Shown in pieces: positions 9,261 to 18,657 of a stretch of 64,000 nt of DNA. The stretch is from Bog-473 sp963711065 (GTDB lineage: Bacteria > Actinomycetota > Acidimicrobiia > Acidimicrobiales > RAAP-2), in NCBI GenBank assembly GCA_963711065.1, contig CAVQCO010000007.1:372001-436000 (forward strand), given 5' to 3'. The notes under the pieces are model-generated. The model had not been told where the DNA came from, searched no databases, and worked only from the letters and a program-made list of their open reading frames with translations. The position numbers and the translations under genes were made by a program. Positions within the stretch are counted from its first letter, which is position 1. Each line of letters begins with the position of its first letter.

Positions 9261-9827
9261 GTGAGCGCAGGGCCGGCCGGCGCCGGCGACGTCGACGAGA
9301 TCGTCACCCTGCTCGCCACCGGCGCAGCACGGCCGCTGCGCTCGGGCTCCCGGGTGTCGCAGCTCGACCACGCACTGCAGACGGCGGCGCTGCTCGGGCA
9401 CGAGTACCGCGACGACCCGGAGCTGGCGGCCGCCGGGCTGGTGCACGACATCGGCCATCTCCTCCCCGGGGTCGACGACCGAACGCACGCCGCCGCCGGG
9501 GCCGCGGCGGCCCGCGCCGTGCTGGGGGAGCGGGCGGCCGGGCTCGTCGCGCTGCACGTGGAGGCCAAGCGCTACCTCCTGGCGACGGAGCGCGCCTACG
9601 GCGGCGTGCTGGCCCCCGACAGCGTGGCGTCGCTGGACGCCCAGGGCGGCCCCCTGCCCGCCGCCGCGGTCGTCGCGTTCGAGGGCCTGCCCCTCGCCAC
9701 CGCCGCCGTCGCCCTGCGCCGGGCGGACGACGCCGGGAAGGCCGAGTGGCTGGAGGTTCGTGATCTGGGCTCCTGGGTGCCACTCCTGCGGGAACTGTCC
9801 GAGCGGGAGGGCAGCACCCTGCGTTGA
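9261..9827 (+). CDS. HD-domain protein of the PhnZ-like oxygenase family
   Basis: A 188-residue HD-domain protein. It has LDHALQTAALLGHEY with the first His, VHDIGHLL with the HD pair, LHVEAKRYLLAT with a further His, and SLDAQGGPL. This arrangement matches the PhnZ/MIOX-like mixed-valent diiron oxygenases that cleave a C-P or C-C bond better than it matches nucleotide phosphohydrolases. No PhnY-like hydroxylase or other phosphonate gene is nearby, so the substrate is unknown. The GTG at 9261 was chosen because it removes a Ser/Thr-rich extension reaching back over the sulfotransferase start. Confidence 0.75.
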   Translation: MSAGPAGAGDVDEIVTLLATGAARPLRSGSRVSQLDHALQTAALLGHEYRDDPELAAAGLVHDIGHLLPGVDDRTHAAAGAAAARAVLGERAAGLVALHVEAKRYLLATERAYGGVLAPDSVASLDAQGGPLPAAAVVAFEGLPLATAAVALRRADDAGKAEWLEVRDLGSWVPLLRELSEREGSTLR

Positions 9828-10005
9828 GGCATGCGGCGCAGGTCGTCCATGGCGCGCCGCCGCGGAGCGCATCGCGCTCCAGGCGTGACCCGAGGATCGG
9901 CAAAGGGGAACCCGAATCGATCCCTCAAGGAATCCTCACATCTGCCGGGGACGATCGGAGGATGCCCCCGAACCCGCGTGCGTGCAGGCCCCGGACGTGC
10001 GGCCG

Positions 10006-11040
10006 ATGAGGGTTGCCCCACGCGTCCTGGCCGCCGTGGTGGCGTCGGTGGTCGCGTGCGGAGTCGTCGCGACCGGAGCCCCGGTGGCGTCGGCGGCCCG
10101 CTCCTCCCCACCGTCCATCGGGCCCGTGCTCCCTTCCGGGGCCGTCATTGAGCCCGCGGTCACCCCGAGCGGACGGCACAGCACCGGCACGATCGTCCTG
10201 GGCGGGACCGTGGTGCGGTCCTACGCGCTCTACGTGCCACGCTCGCTCCCCGAGCACACGCCGGTGCCCCTCCTGGTCGCCCTGCACGGCGGTCTCGGCT
10301 CGGGTCCCCAATTCGAGCAGAACAGTGGCTTCGACGGCCTGGCCGAGGCCAACCGGTTCATCGTCGTGTACCCGAACGGCACGCCCATCAACCGGTTCAC
10401 CCCGAACCGGCTCGTCTGGAACGGCGGGGGGTGCTGCTCGGTCGCCGAGCAGAGCCAGGACGACGTGGACGACGTTGCGTTCGTCTCGTCCCTGATCACC
10501 AAGCTCGAAGGCCAGTACGACATCGACAAGGGCCGTGTCTTCGCGGCCGGGCACTCCAACGGCGCCATCCTGGCCGAGCGGCTCGCCTGCCAGCTCTCCG
10601 AGAAGATCGTCGCCATCGGTGTCCAGGCGGGCGACCTCGAGGTGAGCAGCTGCCCCGTGGCCCACCCCGTCGCGGCGCTCGAGATCCACGGCACCGACGA
10701 TCGGAACATCCCGATCGGCGGCGGCTACGGAACGCGCTCGCTCACCCGGACGGATTTCCCTCCGCCGGTGGACGGCCTGAAGACGATCGCCGCACACGAC
10801 GGCTGTCCCTCCGCACCGGCGACCGCCTCGGATCCTTCCAACTCGGCGGTGCAACTCGAGGTCTGGCAGCCGTGCCGGGCCGGAACGGTCGTCGAATGGG
10901 CGAAGGTCGCGGGCGCCAACCACGCGTGGATGGGTCACGCCGGGTCGGCCGGCTCGGCGCGGCTCGTGGGCCCGCCCGACCTGGGATTCGACTCCTCGGC
11001 GGCAATCTGGTCCTTCCTCTCCGCCCATCCGCGGCACTAG
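10006..11040 (+). CDS. Secreted polyhydroxybutyrate depolymerase/feruloyl esterase-like hydrolase
   Basis: An exported alpha/beta hydrolase of 344 residues in the PHB depolymerase/LpqC esterase family. A Sec signal peptide occupies about residues 1-32 and ends near ASAAR. The oxyanion segment VALHGG, nucleophile elbow GHSNGA, acid EIHGTDD and histidine NHAW give a complete Ser-Asp-His triad. A paired Cys (GGGCCS) and others suggest disulfides. The ATG at 10006 gives the best signal peptide; a GTG lies 24 nt upstream. It would act outside the cell on a polyester or aryl ester; substrate uncertain. Confidence 0.88.
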   Translation: MRVAPRVLAAVVASVVACGVVATGAPVASAARSSPPSIGPVLPSGAVIEPAVTPSGRHSTGTIVLGGTVVRSYALYVPRSLPEHTPVPLLVALHGGLGSGPQFEQNSGFDGLAEANRFIVVYPNGTPINRFTPNRLVWNGGGCCSVAEQSQDDVDDVAFVSSLITKLEGQYDIDKGRVFAAGHSNGAILAERLACQLSEKIVAIGVQAGDLEVSSCPVAHPVAALEIHGTDDRNIPIGGGYGTRSLTRTDFPPPVDGLKTIAAHDGCPSAPATASDPSNSAVQLEVWQPCRAGTVVEWAKVAGANHAWMGHAGSAGSARLVGPPDLGFDSSAAIWSFLSAHPRH

Positions 11041-11118
11041 TCACCTCGGTCGGGCGCCGGGGCGGTGGCCTGCACCCGGCATTTGCCCGGCGCGTCGCGC
11101 CACGACAGAGTCGAGCAC

Positions 11119-12252
11119 GTGGATCCTCCGGTGGGCGGCACGTGCGACCCCCGCTTCGCAGCGGTCGGGGAGCAGTTCGCGCGCAATTTCACCGAGCGCG
11201 GAGAAGTCGGCGCTGCGGTCTGCGTGATGGTCGACGGCACCGCGGTGGTCGACCTCGCAGGCGGGTGGCGTGACGGCGGGCGAGGCTCGCCGTGGCAGCT
11301 CGACACGCTGGTCGACTTCTACTCGGTCGGCAAGGCCTTCCTGGCCATCCTGGCGCTCCAGCTCGTCGATGCGGGGAGGATCGGCCTCGACGACCCCGTC
11401 GCGTCGGTGTGGCCCGAGTTCGCCGCCGGCGGCAAGGAAGGGGCGACCCTGCGCCATGCGCTGTGCCACCGGGCCGCGGTGCCTGCACTCCGCGAGCCCC
11501 TGACCAACCGGGACCTGTGGGACTGGGAGCGGATGACCAGCGCGCTGGCGGCCACCGCGCCATGGTGGGAGCCCGGCACGAGGCACGCGTACCACACCAA
11601 CACCTACGGCCACCTGATCGGCGAGGTGGTGCGCCGGGTGAGCGGCGAGACCTGCGCGCGCCGGCTCGAGAGCCTCGTGGCCCCGCTCGGGGCGGACGTG
11701 CACGTGGGCGTGCCGGCAGCGGAGCGGCACCGCTGCGCCCAGGTGATCTTCGAGTCGCCGGGGGCCGGGCGACCGATGGACTTCGACGCGCTGCACGGCG
11801 ACGCCCGCATGGAGATGCTCAGCTACTTCAACCCGCCGGGCTACTCGTCCATGGGCGTCGTCAACTCGCCGGAGTGGCGAACGGCCGAGGTTCCGTCGAC
11901 CAACGGCCACGGGACGGCGCGCGGAGTGGCGCTGGTGTACGCCGCGCTGCTCCATTCCGGAAGCGTGATCTCCGCGGACCTGTTGGCCGAGGCGACGTCG
12001 CCGCAGTCCGAGGGGTACTGCCCGATCCTGCACGAGGACGTCACCTTCGGGCTGGGGTTCAAGCCGACGACGCCGCGCCGCCCGTTCGGCCCCAACCCCG
12101 GCAGCTTCGGCCACTTCGGCACGGGCGGCGCCGTCGGGTTCGCCGACCCCCGTGCCGGTGTCGCCTTCGGGTACGTGATGAACCACGTGATCCCCCGTTG
12201 GCAGAGCACCCGCAACCGCGCGTTGATCGACGCCGTGTACGACGCTCTCTGA
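11119..12252 (+). CDS. Serine hydrolase, beta-lactamase/EstB esterase family
   Basis: A cytoplasmic class C beta-lactamase-fold hydrolase of 377 residues, of the kind called family VIII esterases. The SxxK motif is SVGK (LVDFYSVGKAF), the Tyr motif is YHTN, and the third motif is GHFGTGG, with His replacing the Lys of true beta-lactamases as in EstB-type esterases. The GTG at 11119 begins shortly before GTCDPRF, where relatives usually begin; another GTG at 11065 is possible. The normal length and lack of signal peptide fit an intracellular esterase rather than antibiotic resistance. Confidence 0.85.
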   Translation: MDPPVGGTCDPRFAAVGEQFARNFTERGEVGAAVCVMVDGTAVVDLAGGWRDGGRGSPWQLDTLVDFYSVGKAFLAILALQLVDAGRIGLDDPVASVWPEFAAGGKEGATLRHALCHRAAVPALREPLTNRDLWDWERMTSALAATAPWWEPGTRHAYHTNTYGHLIGEVVRRVSGETCARRLESLVAPLGADVHVGVPAAERHRCAQVIFESPGAGRPMDFDALHGDARMEMLSYFNPPGYSSMGVVNSPEWRTAEVPSTNGHGTARGVALVYAALLHSGSVISADLLAEATSPQSEGYCPILHEDVTFGLGFKPTTPRRPFGPNPGSFGHFGTGGAVGFADPRAGVAFGYVMNHVIPRWQSTRNRALIDAVYDAL

Positions 12253-12368
12253 GGCCATGGGTCCACGCTTGAGCAGGGCGAGCCGGGGTTGTCCGCCGCC
12301 TGTTCGCGCGTGCCCTAACGTTCGGCCTGATCGGTGGGAGTGACGGGCCGCCGGCGGAAGGGGGCGAC

Positions 12369-13820
12369 ATGACCAGTCCGACGATGGCGGCGCCGACGAG
12401 GCGTGTCGACATGTGGTACGCCGGCACCGCACCCCAGCGCCGGTTGACGGTGGGGTTCCGCGCCATCCTGGTCATCCCCCAGGTCATCGTGCTGCTCTTC
12501 CTCTTCCTCGCCACGTTCTTCGTCGTGCTGATCGGGTGGGTCGGCGCACTGTTCACGGGCCGCCTCCCGGAGTGGGTGCACGACTTCGTCAGCGGCGTCG
12601 TGCGCTGGACGACGAGGGTGTCGGCGTACATGTACCTGCTCACCGACCGCTATCCCCCCTTCTCCCTCGACGACGAGGACTACCCGGCCCGGCCGATCCT
12701 CCCTGCGCCGGGCCGACTGAACCGGTGGGCGGTCCTGTTCCGCCTGATCCTGGTCGTCCCTGCGAACGTCTTCGCCCAGATCGTCGCGTACGGCCTGAGC
12801 TTCCCGCTCCTGTTCGTGGCCTGGCTCATCACGTTGTTCAGCGGCCGCATGCACCCGTCGCTGTACCCGGCCTACGCGGCGCTGCTGCGCTACCAGGTCC
12901 GGCTCCAGTCCTACTTCCTCATGCTCACGTCCGAATACGCGTGGGGCATGCTCGGCGACCCGGTCGCCCCCGCGCCGCCCGCGTCGTTCTTCGCCGGGCC
13001 CCAGGGGCCGCTGCCGGGCTCGCCGCCCCAGGCGGCCGGGTATCCGGCGCAACCGCCCGGGCCGGCGCAGCCGTTCTCCTATCCGACGGGTCCGTCCCAG
13101 GCGACGCCGAACGACGCGCCGCCGGCGGGGTCACGACCGGAGTCACCCGAGCCGGCGCCCGACGACGCGAGCCGCCCGCCCGCCGCGCCCCAGCCACCCC
13201 AGTGGCCGCCGCCGATGCCGCCCCCGCCGCCCCCGCCGCCGACCGGCCTCGGGGCGATGCCGCCACCGTCGACCTGGGAGCGTGCGGTGCCGGCGGCGCC
13301 GACAGGAGACGTGACCCCGGCCTGGGCGACCCTCGCCCTGACCGGGGCGGCCAGGGGCTGGGTCATCTTCGCCATCGTGTGGGGCTCCGTCCTCTTCGTG
13401 GGTACGAACGTCGCCCAGAACGTGGTCAACAACCACAACCGGTCCACGGGTGTGGCCCAGGTCAACGCGGTGGTGTCCGATTACAACGCGACGTACACCG
13501 CCCTGAACACCGCCGGCCAAGACATCAAGTCGTGTACGACGGTCGCGTGTCTCCGGCCCTCACACCTGTATGCCGCGTCGAAGCTCACCCAGTTCGACGA
13601 CGACCTGCACGGCATGAGCCTGCCGGCCAATGCGGGAGGCCCCACCCAGGTGGTCGAGAGCGACGCGGGTCAGCTGGCGTCCATCCTCACCCAGCTGGCG
13701 AGCTCGTCCGACCTCGCGACGTATCACTCGACGGCCAAGGACAGCAACCTCACCACCATTCTGAACTCGTACCCCGGCGACACCCAGAACCTCGTCAACG
13801 TCCTCAAATCGGATCTGTGA
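12369..13820 (+). CDS. DUF4389 membrane protein
   Basis: A 483-residue membrane protein. The N-terminal 200 residues are a duplicated DUF4389 unit, each half with a long hydrophobic hairpin (around residues 30-60 and 125-155) followed by an amphipathic stretch (LLTDRYPPFSL; LLTSEYAW). A Pro-rich linker of about 120 residues follows, then a single transmembrane helix (GWVIFAIVWGSVLFVG) and an extracytoplasmic-looking helical domain with one Cys pair (CTTVAC). DUF4389 function is not known. The ATG lies 116 bp after the upstream esterase stop, so it probably has its own promoter. Confidence 0.85.
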   Translation: MTSPTMAAPTRRVDMWYAGTAPQRRLTVGFRAILVIPQVIVLLFLFLATFFVVLIGWVGALFTGRLPEWVHDFVSGVVRWTTRVSAYMYLLTDRYPPFSLDDEDYPARPILPAPGRLNRWAVLFRLILVVPANVFAQIVAYGLSFPLLFVAWLITLFSGRMHPSLYPAYAALLRYQVRLQSYFLMLTSEYAWGMLGDPVAPAPPASFFAGPQGPLPGSPPQAAGYPAQPPGPAQPFSYPTGPSQATPNDAPPAGSRPESPEPAPDDASRPPAAPQPPQWPPPMPPPPPPPPTGLGAMPPPSTWERAVPAAPTGDVTPAWATLALTGAARGWVIFAIVWGSVLFVGTNVAQNVVNNHNRSTGVAQVNAVVSDYNATYTALNTAGQDIKSCTTVACLRPSHLYAASKLTQFDDDLHGMSLPANAGGPTQVVESDAGQLASILTQLASSSDLATYHSTAKDSNLTTILNSYPGDTQNLVNVLKSDL

Positions 13821-13898
13821 CCGCCGCGCCGGTCTGCGGCCTCACGACCCGTCGGCGCACGGTCCCGGAGGCGGAGCAGCCCACGGGACGATGACGCC

Positions 13899-14672
13899 GT
13901 GACCTTCGAGGAGCTCGTGGCCGAAGGTGCCGCCGCCCCGACGGAGGGTTGGGACTTCTCCTGGTTCGAGGGCCGGGCGACAGAAGAGCGGCCTCCGTGG
14001 GGCTATGCCCGGCTGATGGCCGGGCGCATGGCGGAGGCCGACGCCGCCCTCGACATCGAGACGGGTGGCGGCGAGGTCCTCGCCACCGTCACGGCGCGAC
14101 CCCGGTTGCTGGTGGCCACCGAGTCGTGGCCTCCCAACGTGGCCGTCGCCCGCGACCGGCTGCGCCCCCTGGGCGCGCACGTCGTGGCCGTGGCGAACGC
14201 CCCGACCCTGCCGTTCGCCGACGGGTCGTTCGACCTCGTGGTGAGCCGCCACCCCGTCGTCGTGCTGTGGGCGGAGATCGCGCGGGTCCTGCGGCCCGGC
14301 GGGACCTATCTGGCGCAGCACATCGGGCCCGCGACCAATCGCGAGCTCGTCGACTTCATGATGGGCCCGCAGCCCGTGAACCAGAGCCGAAGCCCCGCGG
14401 TCGCCCGCGCCGCGGCGGAATCGGCCGGTCTCCAGGTGCTCGACGTCCGTTCGTGCGCGCTGCGGGTCGAGTTCTTCGACGTCGCCGCCGTGGTGTGCTT
14501 CCTCCGCAAGGTGCTCTGGACGGTGCCCGGCTTCACGACCGGCGCCTCTGCCGACCGGCTGCGGGACATGCACGCGCACATCGGGCGTCACGGCCTGTTC
14601 GTCTCGACGGCGCAACGGTTGCTCGTCGAGCTTCGACGCCCGGCCGAGCCACCGCTCAGCTCGCCTGGCTGA
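13899..14672 (+). CDS. Class I SAM-dependent methyltransferase
   Basis: A soluble methyltransferase of 257 residues. The SAM-binding motif I reads ALDIETGGGEVL, followed by a second-strand acidic region (VATESWPPN) and motif IV SFDLVVSRHP, all in the Methyltransf_11 arrangement. Substrate cannot be inferred. The GTG at 13899 starts 78 nt after the DUF4389 gene. The 3' end overlaps the tldE-like gene on the other strand by 17 bp, so the two are convergent. Confidence 0.85.
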   Translation: MTFEELVAEGAAAPTEGWDFSWFEGRATEERPPWGYARLMAGRMAEADAALDIETGGGEVLATVTARPRLLVATESWPPNVAVARDRLRPLGAHVVAVANAPTLPFADGSFDLVVSRHPVVVLWAEIARVLRPGGTYLAQHIGPATNRELVDFMMGPQPVNQSRSPAVARAAAESAGLQVLDVRSCALRVEFFDVAAVVCFLRKVLWTVPGFTTGASADRLRDMHAHIGRHGLFVSTAQRLLVELRRPAEPPLSSPG

Positions 14673-16044
14673 CCGAGCTCATGTTGTAGTCGGGGATGCG
14701 CAGGGGCGGCATCACGGTGCGGTTGAGGTATTCGCCGAACTCGCGTCCGAGCGCGCGCACCGGCCGCCCGACCTCGGTGGCCCTCGCGAGCAGGTCGACC
14801 GGGCTCTCGTTGAAGCGGAAGTTGTTCGCCGCTCCGACCACTGCGCCGTCCTCGACCACGTACACCCCGTCGCGGGTGAGGCCCGTCACGAGCAGCGTGG
14901 CCGGGTCGACCACCCGGACGTACCACAGGCACGTGAGCAGGAGGCCCCGCTCCGTGCGGGCCACCATGTCCTCGACGGCGCCACCGTCGGGCCCGTCGCA
15001 GCACAGGGTGAGGTTGTCGACGTAGGGCGCCATCACCACCTTCGAGCGCGCCGCTCCCGCCCGGTGGTAACGCAGACGGGTCAGCACCCCGTCGCGCAGC
15101 CACTCGGTGCGCCCGGCGGGCAGACCGTTGTCGAAGGCGGAGACGTCCGAGCTGCTGGCGTACGTGGCCACGAAGGGTGCGCACTCCATGCCCGTCTCGA
15201 AGGGGTCGCTGGAGAGCGTGAAGGGCAGCGTGGCGATCGTCTCGCCGACGCGGGTGCGGCCCCCTTCCTTCGAGAAGACGGTTCGGCCATCCTCGGCGTC
15301 CTGGCCACCGAGCGCGTAGAGGTCGAGCAGGGCCATCATGTCGCTCACTCCCGAGGGCGGCAGGATGACCTCGTAGCGGCCGGCTTCGAGCGCGATCCGT
15401 CGCTTCCCCCAGTCGAGGCGACGCCAGACGTCCTGCTCCATCTCGTCGAGCGCGGGAGCGATCGTGGGCGCGCCGACCCACGCGGAGCCCCTCCCGTCGG
15501 CCGTCCGGCCCACGAGATGCACCGCCCCCGTCGGCTGCGCGTGCGAGAGGCGAAGCCCCGTCGAGCTCCCCAGGTAGACCGTCTCGAGGTCGAGTTCGGC
15601 GAAGCCGGCCAGGATCGCGTCACGGGCCTCCGCCCGCCCGAACGCTCCCGCCAAAGGGGAGAGGACGGCGTCGAGCACCGAGGCGTCGGTCTCTTCGGGG
15701 GCCAGGGAGAAGTCTCGCCCGTACCCGGCCTCCGAGGGCTCGACGAGGGCGAAGGCGTCCTCGGCCGGCGGAGCCCCCCGGGCGTCGGAGAGCGCGGACC
15801 GGATCATGGCGTCGATCGCGTCGGCCTGCACGTCCCCGGTGCGCCGGGCCGTGCTGACCGAGGTCCCGGCGACGACGACCACGCTCACCGTGCGGGCGCG
15901 GTGGACGCCGTTGGTCGTCGTCGTGTTCAGGGCGAAGCGGACATCGGCGTGGCTCAGCTCCTCCACGAGCACGACGCAGCCGTCGGCGCCGGCCGCACTC
16001 GCCGAGGCCACCCCGTGCTCGACGAGCTCCTGGGCGGGGATCAC
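14656..16044 (-). CDS. tldE: TldE/PmbA family metallopeptidase-like subunit
   Basis: A 462-residue PmbA/TldE homologue, the partner of TldD in a heterodimeric protease. It lacks the HExxxH zinc motif, as TldE does; conserved family segments include YLGSSTGLRLSH, LEAGRYEVILPPS and NNFRFNESPVDLL. In E. coli TldD/E matures microcin B17 and degrades CcdA; in other bacteria the pair trims RiPP precursors. The GTG at 16044 lies 19 nt after the tldD stop, which supports co-translation. No RiPP precursor or modification enzyme is evident nearby, so a housekeeping proteolytic role is more likely here. Confidence 0.85.
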   Translation of the reverse strand: MIPAQELVEHGVASASAAGADGCVVLVEELSHADVRFALNTTTTNGVHRARTVSVVVVAGTSVSTARRTGDVQADAIDAMIRSALSDARGAPPAEDAFALVEPSEAGYGRDFSLAPEETDASVLDAVLSPLAGAFGRAEARDAILAGFAELDLETVYLGSSTGLRLSHAQPTGAVHLVGRTADGRGSAWVGAPTIAPALDEMEQDVWRRLDWGKRRIALEAGRYEVILPPSGVSDMMALLDLYALGGQDAEDGRTVFSKEGGRTRVGETIATLPFTLSSDPFETGMECAPFVATYASSSDVSAFDNGLPAGRTEWLRDGVLTRLRYHRAGAARSKVVMAPYVDNLTLCCDGPDGGAVEDMVARTERGLLLTCLWYVRVVDPATLLVTGLTRDGVYVVEDGAVVGAANNFRFNESPVDLLARATEVGRPVRALGREFGEYLNRTVMPPLRIPDYNMSSVSQAS

Positions 16045-16063
16045 CGGTGGGACCGGGCCGTGT

Positions 16064-17557
16064 TCATCGCCCCGACTCCTCGCGCGCGTTGAGGATCCGC
16101 ACCCCGCGCACCAGGACCGACGGGCAGCCGTGCGACACCGGTGCCGTCTGTCCCGGTTGTCCCTTGCCACAGTTGAACGCGCCCCCGAGCACCCAGGTGG
16201 CCTCGCCGCCGACGGCCTCCATGGCGCCCCAGAAGTCCGTCGTGGTGGCTTGATACGCGGCGTCCCTCAGCTGCCCGGCCAACCTCCCGTTCTCGATCTT
16301 GTAGAACCGCTGCCCGGTGAACTGGAAGTTGTAGCGCTGCATGTCGATGGACCAGCTCTTGTCGCCGACGATGTAGATGCCCCGGTCCACGCCCGCGATG
16401 AGCTCGTCGGTGCTCGGTCCGTCGGCCCCCGAGTGGGCCAGTGAGACGTTGGCCATGCGCTGAATGGGCACGTGCATGGGCGAGTCGGCGAAGGCGCAGC
16501 CGTTGGAGCGTTCGAAGCCCATGGCCGCCGCGATGGAGCGGTCGAGCTGATAGCCGACCAGGGTGCCCTCCCGCACGAGGTCGAAGGACTGGCCCTCCAC
16601 GCCCTCGTCGTCGATGGCGACGGTCGCCAGGCCGTGTGCCACCGTACGGTCGCCGGTCACGTGCATGACGGGCGAGCCGTAGGCGAGCGTGCCCAGCTTG
16701 TCGAAGGTGGCGAACGACGTCCCGGCGTAGGCCGCCTCGTAGCCGACGGCCCGGTCGAGCTCGGTGGCGTGCCCGATCGACTCGTGGATGGTGAGCCACA
16801 GGTTCGAGGGATCGACGACGAGGTCGTACGTGCCGGCCTGCACGGACGGCGCCCGCACCTTCTCGGCCAGCAGCTCGGGCAGTTGGGCCAGTTCGGCGTC
16901 CCAGTCCCAGCTCCCCGCCGAGGCCGGGCCGCTCAGGAACTCCCAGCCCCGCCCGACCGGCGGTGCCACGGTGCGCATGGTCTCGAAGCCGGAGTCCGAG
17001 AGCGCGAGCGCTTCGAGCTGGGTCTGCAGGCGGACCCTGTGCTGGGTGGCGCGCGTCCCGTTCAGGTCGGCCAGGTACGTGCGCTCGGACACCGCCAGGA
17101 GCGCGGCCGTCGTGTGCGACACGGCGGCGTGGTCACCGAGGCGGCGGCTCCACTCGGAGAGCAGGGCGATCTTGTCCGCCATCGGCACGGTCGACGGGTC
17201 GACGTCGAACGCGCTGGACCAGGTCACGTGGCCGTGGGACGGCTCCGGCGCCAGCTCCATCCGCCCGCCGCCGGCTCTGTTGGTGACGCGCGCCATGTCG
17301 ATGGCCCGGTGGACGAGGCCGACCGCCTCCTCCGGTCGGACGTCGACCGTGGCGGCGAACCCGACGGCGCCGTCCGTCACGACGCGGACGCCCATGCCGA
17401 ATTCGGTGTCGTCGGCCGTGGTCTCGGGGTGCGCATCGTGCAGCCGGACCGTCTGGTTCCGGATGCGCTCGACCCGGAGCTCGGCCGCCGAGCAGCCGGC
17501 GGCGGCGCTCAGCGCGGCGTCCGTGAGCGCCGAGAGCTCGTCGGACGCGAGAGGCAT
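16064..17557 (-). CDS. tldD: TldD family metallopeptidase
   Basis: The catalytic subunit of the TldD/TldE protease, 497 residues. The zinc-binding HExxxH is HESIGH in LTIHESIGHATELD, and the C-terminal Cys-Gly segment (GGAFNCGKGQPGQTAPVSHGCP), which carries the family metal-site Cys, is intact. Length matches the family. The ATG at 17557 overlaps the stop of the upstream Gfo/Idh gene by 1 nt (TGATG), and tldE follows directly, forming a three-gene operon. Confidence 0.9.
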   Translation of the reverse strand: MPLASDELSALTDAALSAAAGCSAAELRVERIRNQTVRLHDAHPETTADDTEFGMGVRVVTDGAVGFAATVDVRPEEAVGLVHRAIDMARVTNRAGGGRMELAPEPSHGHVTWSSAFDVDPSTVPMADKIALLSEWSRRLGDHAAVSHTTAALLAVSERTYLADLNGTRATQHRVRLQTQLEALALSDSGFETMRTVAPPVGRGWEFLSGPASAGSWDWDAELAQLPELLAEKVRAPSVQAGTYDLVVDPSNLWLTIHESIGHATELDRAVGYEAAYAGTSFATFDKLGTLAYGSPVMHVTGDRTVAHGLATVAIDDEGVEGQSFDLVREGTLVGYQLDRSIAAAMGFERSNGCAFADSPMHVPIQRMANVSLAHSGADGPSTDELIAGVDRGIYIVGDKSWSIDMQRYNFQFTGQRFYKIENGRLAGQLRDAAYQATTTDFWGAMEAVGGEATWVLGGAFNCGKGQPGQTAPVSHGCPSVLVRGVRILNAREESGR

Positions 17558-18543
17558 CAGACGGGCGTGGGTTGGCGCAACGGGAGACCGGCCGCGCTGT
17601 AGATCGCGTCGATGAGCTCCATGGTGCGGATCGCGTCGGCCGCCGTCGTCGGGAACGACGCGCCATCCTCGGCGGCGGCGACGAACGCCTCGAGTTGGAA
17701 GTCGTAGGTCGGCCGGCGGCTGAAGCGCTCCTTGCGGGTCCCCAGGGACGTGGTGACCTTCATCCGGTGCCCGTACTGCGGGCTGAAGGGGTTGAACACG
17801 GAGATCTTGCCGTTGTCACCGGTCACCTCGGCGTGCAGGCGCAGCACCGACGACGAGAACATGGAGCAACCGATGTGGGCGCGTCCGCCGTCGGGGAGCG
17901 AGAAGTGGGCGTCCATGGCCCGGTCGACACCGGGGGAGGAGAGCTTCGCCTCGGCGCTGATCACCCGGGGGCCGGCCGCCAGGAGCCGCAGGAGGCTCAC
18001 CGGGTAGCAACCCATGTCCATGGTGGCGCCGCCGGCCAGCGCCAGCTGATAGCGGATGTCACCCTTCTTCCAGAGGGGCGCCGAGAACGCCACGTCGACG
18101 CCCGAGATGTTGCCCAGCTCCCCCGAGCGCACGATCTCGACCAGCCGCTTGGCGAGAGGGTGGTACTGGTAGTGGAAGGCCTCCATGACCACCAAACCGG
18201 GGTTGCCGTTGCAGGCCTCCGCGACGGTGCGGGCCTCGTCGGCATTGGCCGTGAAGGGCTTCTCGCACAGCACGTGCTTGCCGGCCTCCAGGGCGGCGAC
18301 GGTCCAGAACCCGTGCAACCCGTTGGGCAGCGGGTTGTAGACGGCGTCGATGCCGGGATCGTTCACCAGCTCCGCATAGCTGCCCAGGACGCGGGGGATC
18401 TCGTGCTTGCGGGCGAACTCCTCCGCCCGGGTGCGGTCACGGGCCGCCACGGCGACCACCGTGGCCCGACCGGTCCGTCGGGCGGGCTTGACCAGGGCGA
18501 GGGGGGCGATCCGGGCTGCCCCCAGGATGCCGATCCTCAGCAC
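17557..18543 (-). CDS. Gfo/Idh/MocA family oxidoreductase
   Basis: An NAD(P)-dependent sugar or cyclitol dehydrogenase-like protein of 328 residues. The Rossmann motif GILGAARIAP is at the N-terminus, the family signature HVLCEKPFTANADEA lies near 92-106, and the C-terminal GFO_IDH_MocA substrate domain follows (GGATMDMGCYPVSLLRLL). The GTG at 18543 starts the protein just before the first strand. It leads the tldD-tldE operon with 1-nt overlap. It faces the OafA-like gene across 114 bp. Substrate unknown. Confidence 0.88.
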   Translation of the reverse strand: MLRIGILGAARIAPLALVKPARRTGRATVVAVAARDRTRAEEFARKHEIPRVLGSYAELVNDPGIDAVYNPLPNGLHGFWTVAALEAGKHVLCEKPFTANADEARTVAEACNGNPGLVVMEAFHYQYHPLAKRLVEIVRSGELGNISGVDVAFSAPLWKKGDIRYQLALAGGATMDMGCYPVSLLRLLAAGPRVISAEAKLSSPGVDRAMDAHFSLPDGGRAHIGCSMFSSSVLRLHAEVTGDNGKISVFNPFSPQYGHRMKVTTSLGTRKERFSRRPTYDFQLEAFVAAAEDGASFPTTAADAIRTMELIDAIYSAAGLPLRQPTPV

Positions 18544-18657
18544 CCGGGAGTCATCGGGGTGCGGACCCGGGGGAGGCAGTGAGTACGGGCTCCGGTGAAC
18601 GTTTCCGCTGTATGGGACGGAGGGGCCGCAACGTCGGCCGGCGATACCTGGCGCACC

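Noticed and set aside
11119..12252. Beta-lactamase resistance gene
   Set aside because: The third motif is HxG rather than KTG and there is no export signal, which fits a family VIII esterase.
14656..17557. TldD/TldE as part of a RiPP cluster
   Set aside because: No precursor peptide, cyclodehydratase, radical SAM or export gene is adjacent; the pair sits with a Gfo/Idh oxidoreductase.
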